DNA of 18,903 bases from Clostridia bacterium (GTDB lineage: Bacteria; Bacillota; Clostridia; Oscillospirales; CAG-272): positions 1-18,903 of the forward strand of contig CAAEBS010000044.1 in the NCBI GenBank assembly GCA_900754175.1. The letters run 5' to 3'. Positions 7,209 to 14,940 of this stretch are shown here, piece after piece. Numbering within the stretch: the first letter of the stretch is position 1; each line of letters starts with the position of its first letter. The position numbers were made by a program, and so were the translations under genes. The notes beneath the pieces were generated by a model that saw nothing but the letters and a program-made list of their open reading frames with translations, was not told where the DNA came from and ran no database searches.

Positions 7209-8651
7209 TCAGCGTTGCAGATAGTTTTTATAGGGAACCTTTTCAAGGCTCTTCAGCCCCGTCCATGCGCAGAATTCCGCCAGCTCCTCGCTGTAATTTC
7301 CGAGCACGACCGGGAAGTGATGCGGGAAGCCACGGGTCAGAATGGTATTGACCAGGTCAAGCGAAGAAACGCTCTCCCCATTCATCGTCAGACTGCCGAA
7401 CCAGCCACGACTGCCGTAAAAGCTTTCCTTGGTGTCGCCGAGGAATCTTCCGCCGATAGTCAGCGATTCGTCCACCTCTCCGCTCAGGCGGAATACGGTA
7501 GCGTCGTTGGGGTCAAAGACCATGTCACGGGTCACGCCCGAGCAGGAGGTCACGCCCTTGCCGGGAATATGCGCCATGCCGTGGTAATTCACGCTCAGCT
7601 TGTAGCCGCCGCACTGGCAGAAGTGTGCCGCCGCCGGACCGCAGTGCCACAGAAGCACGGTGTCGTCTGCGGCGTCAAAGGCGGACATATCCATCAGCAT
7701 GGTCGCCTCCCCGCCGCTGATATAGCGCAGGATCAGCATACTGACCGCACTCAGCACGTCGCCCTCGCACGCCATGACGGTTCCTTCGTCGTTCAGCTGA
7801 CCGATGACCGAGCAGACCGAATACTTGAAATCATCCTGGAACTTGGGCCAACAGCTTACCGCTATGGCGTCGTAGTGATACCGGTCGATAAACTCCCGGT
7901 ACGCCTTGTAGATGCGGGCGCTGACGGCAAGCGTTTCGTTTGCGTGCGGGTTCAGGATGCCGCAGGATTTATGTACCATATCCTCCACGATCGGTGCGAT
8001 CTCCGCCTCGCTGTAAGAAAGCGCAAGGTCCTTGATCTCCGAATACTCGTGCAGGCGGTTGTAATAAAGCCCCTCAAAGCGCCGGTTCAGATTTCTTTCG
8101 TCGTCGTACAGGTCGTTGAAGCCGGGGGCAATGCCGCCCACCAGCGCCACTCTTGACTCCGCAAGATTCACGATAGCGTTGATCGCCCGCACTGTAATCG
8201 TCAGGCGGCGGACGAACTGCTCATCCTCCACGTCGCCGAAGAACCACTTCACCGGGATGTGGTAATCCCGCAGATAGTGGGCAATGATGCCGGCGTGCAT
8301 ATTGATGCTGCAAAAAGAATTAAAGGGAACCACACCGCTCTTCACGCCCTCCGGGATCGCCCAGAGTCCGATTCTGCCGCACTTGATCTTGGCAAAGACC
8401 GGTCCGACCTGACCCGGGGTGTAGGAGGTGTGCTGTACCATCAGGAAATCAATCTCCTGATCCTCCATCGCCTTGACCGCCCGGATCGCATCCTCACGGG
8501 TAATCACGGTTTCCGGATACACGGTAAGGTCAAAGTGCAGGGTCTGCGAAAGCTTTTTCATGCCCTCTGCACATCGTCTGAATGCTCCCTCTTTGTCGCC
8601 CGGAAAGCTGAGCTGACTGGTTCCTACCAATCCGATCTTACAGTTTCTCAT
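7209..8651 (-). CDS. L-fucose/L-arabinose isomerase-like protein
   Basis: This is a predicted cytoplasmic ketol isomerase converting an aldose to a ketose, 480 residues. The FucI/AraA-type fold is indicated by AIAVSCWPKF (262-271), MACEGDVLSA (293-302), LMDMSAFD (319-326) and LLWHCGPA (333-340). Candidate metal ligands equivalent to the Glu, Asp and His of fucose isomerase are E296, D321 and the histidine of WHCG (H336). The N-terminal half (IGLVGTSQ, FLMVQHTSYTPGQ, NSFCSINMHAG) is typical of the uncharacterised COG2407-like branch rather than of true fucose isomerases, so the sugar is not assigned. ATG at 8651 follows AAAGGAA at about 6 bases. It is first in its transcript, directly behind a promoter overlapped by the ROK operator at 8715-8735, so it is probably sugar-induced. 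Confidence 0.82.
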   Translation of the reverse strand: MRNCKIGLVGTSQLSFPGDKEGAFRRCAEGMKKLSQTLHFDLTVYPETVITREDAIRAVKAMEDQEIDFLMVQHTSYTPGQVGPVFAKIKCGRIGLWAIPEGVKSGVVPFNSFCSINMHAGIIAHYLRDYHIPVKWFFGDVEDEQFVRRLTITVRAINAIVNLAESRVALVGGIAPGFNDLYDDERNLNRRFEGLYYNRLHEYSEIKDLALSYSEAEIAPIVEDMVHKSCGILNPHANETLAVSARIYKAYREFIDRYHYDAIAVSCWPKFQDDFKYSVCSVIGQLNDEGTVMACEGDVLSAVSMLILRYISGGEATMLMDMSAFDAADDTVLLWHCGPAAAHFCQCGGYKLSVNYHGMAHIPGKGVTSCSGVTRDMVFDPNDATVFRLSGEVDESLTIGGRFLGDTKESFYGSRGWFGSLTMNGESVSSLDLVNTILTRGFPHHFPVVLGNYSEELAEFCAWTGLKSLEKVPYKNYLQR

Positions 8652-8691
8652 AATCTTCCTTTCTTGTGAGTCCTACTCATCTTGTTTCTTC

Positions 8692-8708
8692 CCCCGCCCT
8701 TTGCGGGG
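8692..8708 (-). other. Small GC hairpin in the isomerase leader
   Basis: CCCCGC and GCGGGG form a 6-bp stem with a 5-base loop just downstream of the predicted -10 at 8714-8719 and about 40 bases ahead of the isomerase start. No T-tract follows on the minus strand, so it is not a terminator. It may shield the 5' end of the mRNA. Confidence 0.4.
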
Positions 8709-8713
8709 AAAGT

Positions 8714-8748
8714 ATTATATCATCAATTGATATAAATCAGGTTAAAAA
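8714..8748 (-). promoter_or_regulatory. Promoter of the isomerase transcript
   Basis: On the minus strand a perfect TATAAT (8719-8714) lies 63 bases upstream of the isomerase start. The matching -35 is poor (ACCTGA at 17-base spacing). The operator 8715-8735 covers the -10 and most of the spacer. A weak -35 under an operator is usual for a tightly controlled catabolic promoter. This also indicates that the isomerase series is transcribed separately from the ROK kinase gene. Confidence 0.6.
8715..8735. promoter_or_regulatory. Operator, TATCA-N5-TGATA palindrome (site 1)
   Basis: TTATATCA (8715-8722) and TGATATAA (8728-8735) are perfect 8-base inverted arms around a 5-base centre. The same core with the same spacing occurs at 14671-14685 and 14951-14965. 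The plausible protein is the ROK repressor encoded at 15015-16217; repressor identity is inferred from the shared motif and from self-association with its own promoter. Confidence 0.72.
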
Positions 8749-8762
8749 ATCTGCTCCGGCAG
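8744..8762 (-). terminator. Weak terminator after the ROK kinase gene
   Basis: Two bases after the kinase stop, the minus strand has CTGC-CGGA-GCAG followed by ATTTTTT. The stem is only 4 bp, possibly one more, so this is a weak intrinsic terminator allowing some read-through into the isomerase genes. Confidence 0.4.
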
Positions 8763-8764
8763 CG

Positions 8765-9679
8765 TTACCGTCCGAAATCCTTTCCGTACAGAGCGGCGCC
8801 GATCAGCGTCTGGTTGCCCTCGGGGTCGGACAGGGCAATGCCGATTTTCCGCCCGGGAATTTTTTCAAGACATTCGTTCAGGGACCGCTCGATGATCGGT
8901 TGCAGAACGTCAAAATCTCTCGTCACACTCCCCCCGAACACCAGAACGCCGGGGTCGAGAAGCTGGCAGAGCGCCGCCGCCGCAAAGCCGAGACGTTCGC
9001 CCGCATGACGGATGATTCCGGACGCCACCGGGTCCCCCGCCCGCATACGGCTGAAAACCTCCTTGCAGGAAAGCGGCTCTCCGTATCTTTCACTGGCAAT
9101 GGCGCCGATTGCGGTGCCGGAGGCATACGCCTCTAGGCACCCACGGGAGCCGCAGGCGCATGGGCGCCCGCCCGGCTCCACTACGATATGTCCGAATTCT
9201 CCGGCGCAGAAATGCTCGCCCTCCGGCAGTCTGCCGTCGATGCAGATCCCGCATCCCACGCCGGTGCTGATCGTGATGTAAACCACCACCCGGTGCCCGG
9301 CGCCGCACCCCTGCCGGCTCTCGTAATACACGGCGGCGTCGGTGTCCTTGCGGAGGGTACACGGAAGCCCGAACTGCTCCCGCACGTATTGCAAAACCGG
9401 TTCGTTCCGGTACCCGAGCGTGGGGATCAGAATGATCTTTCCCTCCCGGGGATCCAGCGGTCCGGGGCTGGCAACGCCGACCGTCGCCATATCCTCCCAC
9501 TTCAGACCGGCACCGTCGGCAAGCGCCCGGGTGCGCCGGTATATTTCCTGCACGAGCGCCTGACAGCTCCCGGCAGACCCGGTGGGAAAGGAATCCCGGC
9601 AAAGCATCTTCATTTCTCCGTCAAACAGGGCAACTGCCGTTTTGGTTCCCCCGATGTCCACGCCGATATGATAAGGCAT
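8765..9679 (-). CDS. ROK-family sugar kinase
   Basis: This cytoplasmic sugar kinase of the ROK family (glucokinase, fructokinase, N-acetylhexosamine kinases and relatives) is 304 residues from the chosen start. The ATP-binding P-loop equivalent DIGGTKT is at 8-14. The likely catalytic aspartate is D112 in LRKDTDAA (the usual neighbour is Asn-Asp; here Lys-Asp). TISTGVGCGICIDG is at about 136-149. The zinc site is H164 in GEFGHI plus C174, C176 and C181 in CACGSRGCLEAYAS. I choose the ATG at 9679 because CGGAGG lies 5 bases upstream and MPYHIGVDIGG is the family N-terminus. An ATG at 9700 would overlap the preceding stop as ATGA but adds a non-family extension. It follows the beta-helix lipoprotein by 17 bases. 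It may phosphorylate the sugar released by the GH2 enzyme or the isomerase product. Confidence 0.9.
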   Translation of the reverse strand: MPYHIGVDIGGTKTAVALFDGEMKMLCRDSFPTGSAGSCQALVQEIYRRTRALADGAGLKWEDMATVGVASPGPLDPREGKIILIPTLGYRNEPVLQYVREQFGLPCTLRKDTDAAVYYESRQGCGAGHRVVVYITISTGVGCGICIDGRLPEGEHFCAGEFGHIVVEPGGRPCACGSRGCLEAYASGTAIGAIASERYGEPLSCKEVFSRMRAGDPVASGIIRHAGERLGFAAAALCQLLDPGVLVFGGSVTRDFDVLQPIIERSLNECLEKIPGRKIGIALSDPEGNQTLIGAALYGKDFGR

Positions 9680-9696
9680 TTTTTCCTCCGTCTTTC

Positions 9697-11823
9697 TCAT
9701 TTCACTGCGGCGCACAAAGCCGTCAGCGTCATGTCTGCGCCCATGGCAATCGTTCCGGTGAGCGAAACGCCCGCCGGTCCCTGCCAGCCGGTAAAGCGGT
9801 AGCCCCCTTCGCAGACCACCGTAATTCTGACGTTTCCGTCCGTATCCACCTCGTATTTCAGCTCGGCAATCCCCTCGGTCGCTTTCAGCGTCAGGTTGCG
9901 CAGAGTTCCGTCGGCGGAGCTGCGGAAGCGGATTTCACTGCCGTCCGCCGCCTTCAGAATGATATCGCTTCCGGTCTGCTTGGTGGAAAACAGAACCGTT
10001 TTTGCCTCCAGTCCGTTGACCACGCCGCTCGCCCGGATGCCGTTCACACCCTCAAACGATTCGGAAAAGCTCTTGTCCGAGTTAATCTCGTTTCCGGAAA
10101 CCGTGATATTCCGCCCCGAAACCAGACAGACAAAGAAGTCCGAATAGGTCACCTTGCCGATGCGGATGCGGTTGTCGCAGAAGTCCACGTCCCGGATTAC
10201 GTTGTCCACACACACGAAGCCGGAATACGTCCGGCCGTACAGGGTGCCGGGCACCTGGCGGACAACCTGCGTTTCGGTGAGCGCCCCCGGTGTGTAAGAG
10301 GTGGACGCCACGTGGAGCAGGCGCTTGCAGGAGCCGTTTTCGATCGTAAATTCATTGTCCCGGATGGAGATGTAGCGGCAGCCCTGCTTTTCATAGCCGT
10401 AGGAGTAGATCACGTTGGTCGCAAGTCCGCCCTTGGTGGTTCCTTTGTAAACGACGTTGTTGTCGTGGCAGTTCATTTCTATCATGTATCCGGTCAGATA
10501 TCCGCTGGAACGGTTGGATATGAACCGGTTGCCCTCAATTTTCATCTGCACCATTCCGGCAAAGCGGAGGGCGCAGTAATAGGGATTGTCAAAGACGTTG
10601 TCACAGACCTCAAATCCCGTCACGTTGGGGTATTTGTTCTGTCCGTGCTGTCCGATCGGGGTCATCTGATACCCGCTGATATCGCTCTTTCCGAAGTAAC
10701 AGCCCCGTATTTCGGTATTCAGGCAGTAGTCGTATTCGCCCGGCTCGTAGGAAGAGGGAGGAATGGCGCCCGAGTGAGCGTATTCCACCTGGATCGTTTC
10801 CCGGGTGAGCACGATGTTCGCCTTGGAGCCTTTGACCTGGGACCGGATGGTGAATCCGGCAAACATACAGTCGATGACCTTCATGTTCCGTGCGCCGCAA
10901 AGCTGCATGGCGTGACCGTTGTAGGTGTCCTTGAAGATCACGTTTTCGACCAGGAGATTCTCCGCACCCGAAAATACGAGGGCGCAGGTTCCGGTCATAT
11001 TTTTGCCCGCCTTGGGACCAAGCTGTTCGGTGTCGATCTGCCCGCCGCCCTCAATGGCACCGTTCAGGTCGATCATCCCTCCGATAATGGAAATATTCGA
11101 GGCGCCGTCGGCGCCCGAACCGGAGGGGTCGTGGTTCAGAATGAGATTGGAGTTGACAAGCATATGCCGGATAATGGCAAATTCGCCGTTCTTTACCCGC
11201 TGTGCCAGCTCCTTGGTATAGCCGTCCTTCACGTTTTCCACACGTCCCTCCAACATCAGAGAGATGTTTTCGTGCAGGATCAGCTGAGAGACGGGATATT
11301 CGCCCGCCGGGAAGTAGACCGTTCCGCCGGTCTCTTTGAGCGAGTCAATGGCGCTCTGTATCGCCTTGGTGTCGTCCTGCGTGCCGCTTCCGATCGCTCC
11401 GAAGAAGCGGACGTTCACACTCTTTTCGTCCGAAAATTTTTGCACCCGGACCTCCATGTCGTTTTCTCCCTTTACCGTTACGTCAAAGGTCGCTTCATTT
11501 CCCCAGAAGTCGTAAGCCGTTACCGTCGTTTCTCCTGCGCCGTAGCCGTACACAAGGATAGAATTTCCCTGCGTTCCCGGCACTGCGGCGGCAACCTTTT
11601 CGTCAGCGGTGGCAAAGCTTCTCGCAAACAGTCCGATCTCCCGGAAGGTAAAGGTCTTTCTGGCGATCGGATCGCCCGTCACCACCGCCTCAGTCGTACC
11701 GTCACCGGTAGCGGGCGGCTCCTGCTCCTCGTTGTGCCGGCACCCGACAAATGCAAGCAGGGCGAGTGCACACAAAAGAACGAAGATCAAACTTTTCCAA
11801 AATTTTTTCCGATGATTCCGCAA
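9697..11823 (-). CDS. Beta-helix lipoprotein with pectate-lyase-3-like domain
   Basis: This is a predicted membrane-anchored extracellular protein of 708 residues. Residues 1-28 form a lipoprotein signal (RNHRKKFWKS, a hydrophobic core, AFVGC with C28 lipidated; F at -3 is slightly unusual). A small beta-rich segment precedes the right-handed parallel beta-helix, which starts near 136 with VNVRFFGAIGSG and TQDDTKAIQSAID, the hallmark of the pectate_lyase_3/polygalacturonase-like superfamily. Repeated coils such as ENLLVENVIF, NMKVIDCMF and ITVSGNEI follow to about 590. The C-terminal ~60 residues (GGYRFTGWQGPAG) resemble the divergent InlB-type repeat. I choose TTG at 11823: AGAGG is 8 bases upstream and the signal peptide begins there. 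The frame is open to 11910, but the extra residues cross a hairpin. Catalytic residues for lyase or GH28 activity cannot be assigned with confidence. Confidence 0.82.
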   Translation of the reverse strand: MRNHRKKFWKSLIFVLLCALALLAFVGCRHNEEQEPPATGDGTTEAVVTGDPIARKTFTFREIGLFARSFATADEKVAAAVPGTQGNSILVYGYGAGETTVTAYDFWGNEATFDVTVKGENDMEVRVQKFSDEKSVNVRFFGAIGSGTQDDTKAIQSAIDSLKETGGTVYFPAGEYPVSQLILHENISLMLEGRVENVKDGYTKELAQRVKNGEFAIIRHMLVNSNLILNHDPSGSGADGASNISIIGGMIDLNGAIEGGGQIDTEQLGPKAGKNMTGTCALVFSGAENLLVENVIFKDTYNGHAMQLCGARNMKVIDCMFAGFTIRSQVKGSKANIVLTRETIQVEYAHSGAIPPSSYEPGEYDYCLNTEIRGCYFGKSDISGYQMTPIGQHGQNKYPNVTGFEVCDNVFDNPYYCALRFAGMVQMKIEGNRFISNRSSGYLTGYMIEMNCHDNNVVYKGTTKGGLATNVIYSYGYEKQGCRYISIRDNEFTIENGSCKRLLHVASTSYTPGALTETQVVRQVPGTLYGRTYSGFVCVDNVIRDVDFCDNRIRIGKVTYSDFFVCLVSGRNITVSGNEINSDKSFSESFEGVNGIRASGVVNGLEAKTVLFSTKQTGSDIILKAADGSEIRFRSSADGTLRNLTLKATEGIAELKYEVDTDGNVRITVVCEGGYRFTGWQGPAGVSLTGTIAMGADMTLTALCAAVK

Positions 11824-11866
11824 AACGCCGTCCTCTCTTTCCTTTTGTTTCTCCTCCGGAGAGTAT

Positions 11867-11896
11867 CTCTCCTCCGGGCATGGACCCGGAGGAGAG
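11867..11896 (-). other. 12-bp hairpin between surface-protein and beta-helix genes
   Basis: CTCTCCTCCGGG (11867-11878) pairs perfectly with CCCGGAGGAGAG (11885-11896) around a 6-base loop. A further short stem, CCCGTC/GACGGG (11903-11918), lies just upstream in the transcript. Neither has a T-tract on the minus strand. The 105-base gap may therefore be an mRNA processing or partial-termination point that sets unequal levels of the two products. Confidence 0.5.
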
Positions 11897-11928
11897 GGGG
11901 GACCCGTCACAGGACGGGAGCATAACGC

Positions 11929-13002
11929 TTATTCTTCTTTCTTTTTCTTCTTTTTCACGATTGCCGTGCAGGCAACGGTACCGCCAACCAGTACCACAGC
12001 GGAGGAAAGTGCGATTGAGGAGCCGCAACCCTTCTTTTCTTCGGTTGCCTTGGTCTCTTCGGTCGTCTTCGGCGCTTCGGTTACCTTCGTGCCGGAATCG
12101 CCGGGCTTTTCGTTCTTGCTGTCGCCGGGCTTATTGTTGTTTTCTCTGCCGGGGTTGTTGTTTTCGTTTTCGTTGTCGTTGTCCTTGTCGCCGTCTTCGT
12201 CGCCGCCCTGATTTTCTTTCTCAAGCTCTGCCATTTCCTCGTTGGTCTTGCCAAGCTTGACAAGCTGGATCTCGTCAAAGATTATCACGCCGGGAACTTC
12301 GGTCTGGCAGTTGTACGGACCGCTCAGGAGCATCAGTTTAGAAATAGCGGTGATACCATACACGCCGGCAACCGGTTTGCCGTCAGCGCCCTTGGTGCTG
12401 GTGTAGCTGGTAAAGGGGGCGTATACCCAACCCTTGAAGCCTTCGGGATACTGGCTACGCTCGCCGTTCATCAGCGATTCATCGCAGAGCTTCCACTCAT
12501 CACCCTCTAAGTAGTACACGTCGATCTTATGTCCTTCCACGATCGGCTCCACCGTGTTTCTGGTCCAGGACATTCCCTGAGCATAAGGAGACTGCAGGCG
12601 AACGCCGGTACCGGTAGTTGTTTTGCCATCGTTCAGGGTCACGCCGCTGATATCGACATAGTACAGAATACCGTCATACAGGCTCATATCCATTTCTTTG
12701 ATGTTGACATAAGACTCACAGGTATTACTTCCAACCGTCATTTTCAATCCCTTGCCGGAAATACCGATACCATCCACAATCTCGTTGGTGCAACGACCGG
12801 TTGATGCCGGGGAGATTCTTCCCTCAATTTCCTCTTCATCAAAGGACACGATCGTTTTGGTAGCATAGGTTCCCTCGGTCAGAATCTTTGCAGGCAGAAC
12901 GCTTGCAGGTTCTCCGGTTGCGCCTTCTTGTGCCATTGCGGGGATCATGGCAAGCATCATCCAGATTGCCAACAGTGCAGAAAATAGCTTCAGGTGTTTC
13001 AT
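11929..13002 (-). CDS. Membrane-anchored surface protein with acidic linker and GCGSS/poly-Lys C-terminus
   Basis: Function is not assigned. Residues 1-24 are a signal peptide ending AMA. Residues about 40-250 form a beta-rich domain (GKGLKMTVGSNTCESYVNI, GILYYVDISGV, GVIIFDEIQLVKLG) whose pattern, with a final FDEIQLVK-like strand, resembles carbohydrate-binding modules of the jelly-roll type; that resemblance is by eye only. Residues 265-322 are a low-complexity Asp/Asn/Gly then Lys/Thr/Glu linker suited to crossing the cell wall. The protein ends KKGCGSS (323-329), a hydrophobic segment, and six lysines plus EE, so a C-terminal membrane anchor is likely. ATG at 13002 follows AGGAG with 8-base spacing. 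Lying between the solute-binding protein and the beta-helix lipoprotein, it may hold substrate at the surface. Confidence 0.78.
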   Translation of the reverse strand: MKHLKLFSALLAIWMMLAMIPAMAQEGATGEPASVLPAKILTEGTYATKTIVSFDEEEIEGRISPASTGRCTNEIVDGIGISGKGLKMTVGSNTCESYVNIKEMDMSLYDGILYYVDISGVTLNDGKTTTGTGVRLQSPYAQGMSWTRNTVEPIVEGHKIDVYYLEGDEWKLCDESLMNGERSQYPEGFKGWVYAPFTSYTSTKGADGKPVAGVYGITAISKLMLLSGPYNCQTEVPGVIIFDEIQLVKLGKTNEEMAELEKENQGGDEDGDKDNDNENENNNPGRENNNKPGDSKNEKPGDSGTKVTEAPKTTEETKATEEKKGCGSSIALSSAVVLVGGTVACTAIVKKKKKKEE

Positions 13003-13037
13003 GATGTTTTCTCCTTTTTTCTCATTATTTTATTTTC

Positions 13038-13055
13038 ACCGTGTCACTGCACGGT
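13038..13055 (-). other. 6-bp hairpin just after the solute-binding-protein stop codon
   Basis: ACCGTG and CACGGT pair around a 6-base loop, three bases past the TAA at 13059-13061. An A-rich tract, not a T-tract, follows on the minus strand. It may protect the 3' end of the highly expressed solute-binding-protein message after processing, as is common in ABC importer operons. Confidence 0.4.
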
Positions 13056-13058
13056 AAA

Positions 13059-14549
13059 TTACTTGGACATATTTGCCACCAGTTTGTCAACATTGGTCTT
13101 CAGCAAACCCTTGTTCATTCCGTAATAGGAGGAGTAGCGGCTGTTTTCCATCTGTACCATCGTTCTCAGACACAGCGCAAAATCGCTCAGCGCCGCCGAG
13201 TAAATCCAACCGGTGTCGATCTTCATGTGGTCCACAACGATATCCAGCATCTGCGATACCGTGGAATCGCTCTGGTATTTCACCTTGAGCGCCACTTCAA
13301 ACAGCTCCTGTCTGCATTTCAGGCTCTCCGAGAAGAAGCACTCCAGCGTAGCGCCCACCATGCCGATGCGATCCGCCGACACGGAGGAGGAAATGCAGAA
13401 CACCGAGAACAGGTCGTGGCAGTAAGAATAATACTGCTCCTGATCGGCATCGTACTTCGGCATGGGAATGATGCCGTATTCCGACTTCATATCCCGCAAC
13501 GTCGGATCCTCGCAGAGATCCAGGCGCAGGGTCGTGAACATGGCACGGTTTTCGGCAAACATCTTTGCCTGATCCTTCATCTCGCCGTCGTTTGCCTGAT
13601 GCTTCAGCACCAGCGTTCCGTCCTCCTGCCAGAAGATCCGGTTGATCTTCTCCAGAGCGTTCGTGATCTTGGAAACGCTGATCTGCGGCTCCAGAACGTG
13701 TTCCTCGCTCTTGCCTACGATCGACAGATCAAACGCACTCCAGTACGGGTCCACGCCCAGCACGGGGTTGGTGACAAAGCCGAAGGTGTCCGCCTCGTCC
13801 TTCTTGCTGTTTGCGTTGTTGTCGGTGTAAAGGTCTTTTATCAGGCTGAGCTGATACTCAAAGGTCCAGTTGCCGTTCAGCACCGTGGTGTACAGATCGT
13901 CCACGTGGTGGTCGGCAACCATCTGCTTGTTGAAGAAGGTCGCAAAGGCAAACTTGATAAAGGAAAGCGATGCGTCACCGGTAACGGCGTACAGCGAATC
14001 GCCGACGGTCGCCTTGTCGTTGAAGTTCTGCGAATAGTAGGGTCGTGAAAGGTCCACGTGCGGAACGTCGTTCATCTTATAGAACATTCCCTCGGTCGCT
14101 TTCGCCATGGTGTGGTACATATTGTTCACCGCAATATCGTACATTTTGTCGCCGCTCATCTGGTCCCGCTGGAGCGCCTCCACCACGACCGTATAGCCTT
14201 CTTTTCCGCTTCCGGCGATCTTATGGTTCTGCAACTGGATGTTCAGCCGGCCTTCCACGTTGTGCTGGCGTTCAAACACCGCCGAGCTTACGTTGTCGGA
14301 AGAATCCTCGGACGCCACCGTAATCTCCCCGAAGTACCAGTCGAACTCACGGCTGACGATGTTGACCTCCGCCTTGCCGTAGTCCAGGTCCTGCGGAAGA
14401 CCGTCCCGGTAGGGGCTGTCGGTGGTTGACACCGTTTTGCTTTCGTCCTCCTCGTCCCCCTTTCCTTTCTTTTTACATCCTGCCAGACAGCAGAACAACA
14501 GAGAAGCCGCCAAAAGAATTGAACCGAATTTTATGATTTTTTCTTTCAA
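13059..14549 (-). CDS. Extracellular solute-binding lipoprotein (ABC sugar importer type)
   Basis: This is a predicted substrate-capture lipoprotein of an ABC carbohydrate importer, 496 residues. MKEKIIKFGS, a hydrophobic core and the lipobox LAGC give lipidation at C25, followed by a KKKGKGDEEDE spacer. The mature part has the length and alternating alpha/beta character of the large family 1 solute-binding proteins. It has GDSLYAVTGDAS, FFNKQMV, NGNWTFEYQLSLIKDLY, and late MFAENRAMFTTLRL and YGIIPMPKYD segments typical of those proteins. The start is decided by the ribosome site: AAGGAG is only 2 bases from the ATG at 14555 but 8 bases from a TTG at 14549, so I favour TTG. No permease or ATPase gene is in the window, so it must partner with components elsewhere. 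It is divergent from the repressor gene across a shared control region. Confidence 0.86.
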   Translation of the reverse strand: MKEKIIKFGSILLAASLLFCCLAGCKKKGKGDEEDESKTVSTTDSPYRDGLPQDLDYGKAEVNIVSREFDWYFGEITVASEDSSDNVSSAVFERQHNVEGRLNIQLQNHKIAGSGKEGYTVVVEALQRDQMSGDKMYDIAVNNMYHTMAKATEGMFYKMNDVPHVDLSRPYYSQNFNDKATVGDSLYAVTGDASLSFIKFAFATFFNKQMVADHHVDDLYTTVLNGNWTFEYQLSLIKDLYTDNNANSKKDEADTFGFVTNPVLGVDPYWSAFDLSIVGKSEEHVLEPQISVSKITNALEKINRIFWQEDGTLVLKHQANDGEMKDQAKMFAENRAMFTTLRLDLCEDPTLRDMKSEYGIIPMPKYDADQEQYYSYCHDLFSVFCISSSVSADRIGMVGATLECFFSESLKCRQELFEVALKVKYQSDSTVSQMLDIVVDHMKIDTGWIYSAALSDFALCLRTMVQMENSRYSSYYGMNKGLLKTNVDKLVANMSK

Positions 14550-14670
14550 AATCATCACTCCTTTCTTTGTTTTGTGATCTCGGATTTCTTCTGCGCATAA
14601 AAACAGATTTTCGCCCGTCTTTTTCCTGTCCTGCCAAAAAGCGGGAGAAATCGAATTTTTCAGATAATAG

Positions 14671-14685
14671 TATCATGGTTTGATA
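14671..14685. promoter_or_regulatory. Operator, TATCA-N5-TGATA (site 2)
   Basis: TATCA-TGGTT-TGATA matches the core and spacing of sites 1 and 3. It lies in the predicted leader of the solute-binding-protein transcript, about 45 bases downstream of the candidate -10 at 14729-14734. It could act there as a roadblock, or it could overlap an unrecognised second promoter. Confidence 0.65.
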
Positions 14686-14728
14686 TAATTGTGGAACGAC
14701 TTACGGCTGGAACTTTCCATCTGCTAAT

Positions 14729-14757
14729 ATTATAAGTCATGTGCACAAAAAACACAA
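14729..14757 (-). promoter_or_regulatory. Candidate promoter of the solute-binding-protein operon
   Basis: On the minus strand TTGTGT (14757-14752) and TATAAT (14734-14729) are separated by 17 bases, giving a leader of about 170 bases to the start codon. The -10 is perfect and the -35 moderate. Confidence 0.5.
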
Positions 14758-14844
14758 TAGGTTTTTTGAAATTTTTAATTTTTCGTGAATAAGGCACATA
14801 TTTCCGTCCGCTTTTTTAGGCAATAGAAAAAATTTGCCGTCCAC

Positions 14845-14884
14845 TTATATCAAATAGACATTTATATCTTTCGATTTGATATAA
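14845..14884. promoter_or_regulatory. Large dyad with operator half-sites
   Basis: TTATATCAAAT (14845-14855) and ATTTGATATAA (14874-14884) are perfect 11-base inverted arms, 18 bases apart, with another TTATATC half-site between them (14862-14868). The half-sites match the TATCA/TGATA operators, but the spacing differs. It may be an auxiliary site for cooperative binding or looping between sites 2 and 3. Confidence 0.55.
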
Positions 14885-14940
14885 ATTCGGCAAAAAATTT
14901 TATCGGCGAAGAAAAGATTTTAAAAAATTTTGGAATTTCA

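Noticed and set aside
10312..11925. 537-residue plus-strand open frame opposite the beta-helix lipoprotein
   Set aside because: There is no family motif or ribosome site, and the minus-strand frame shows a lipoprotein signal and the pectate-lyase-3 hallmark.
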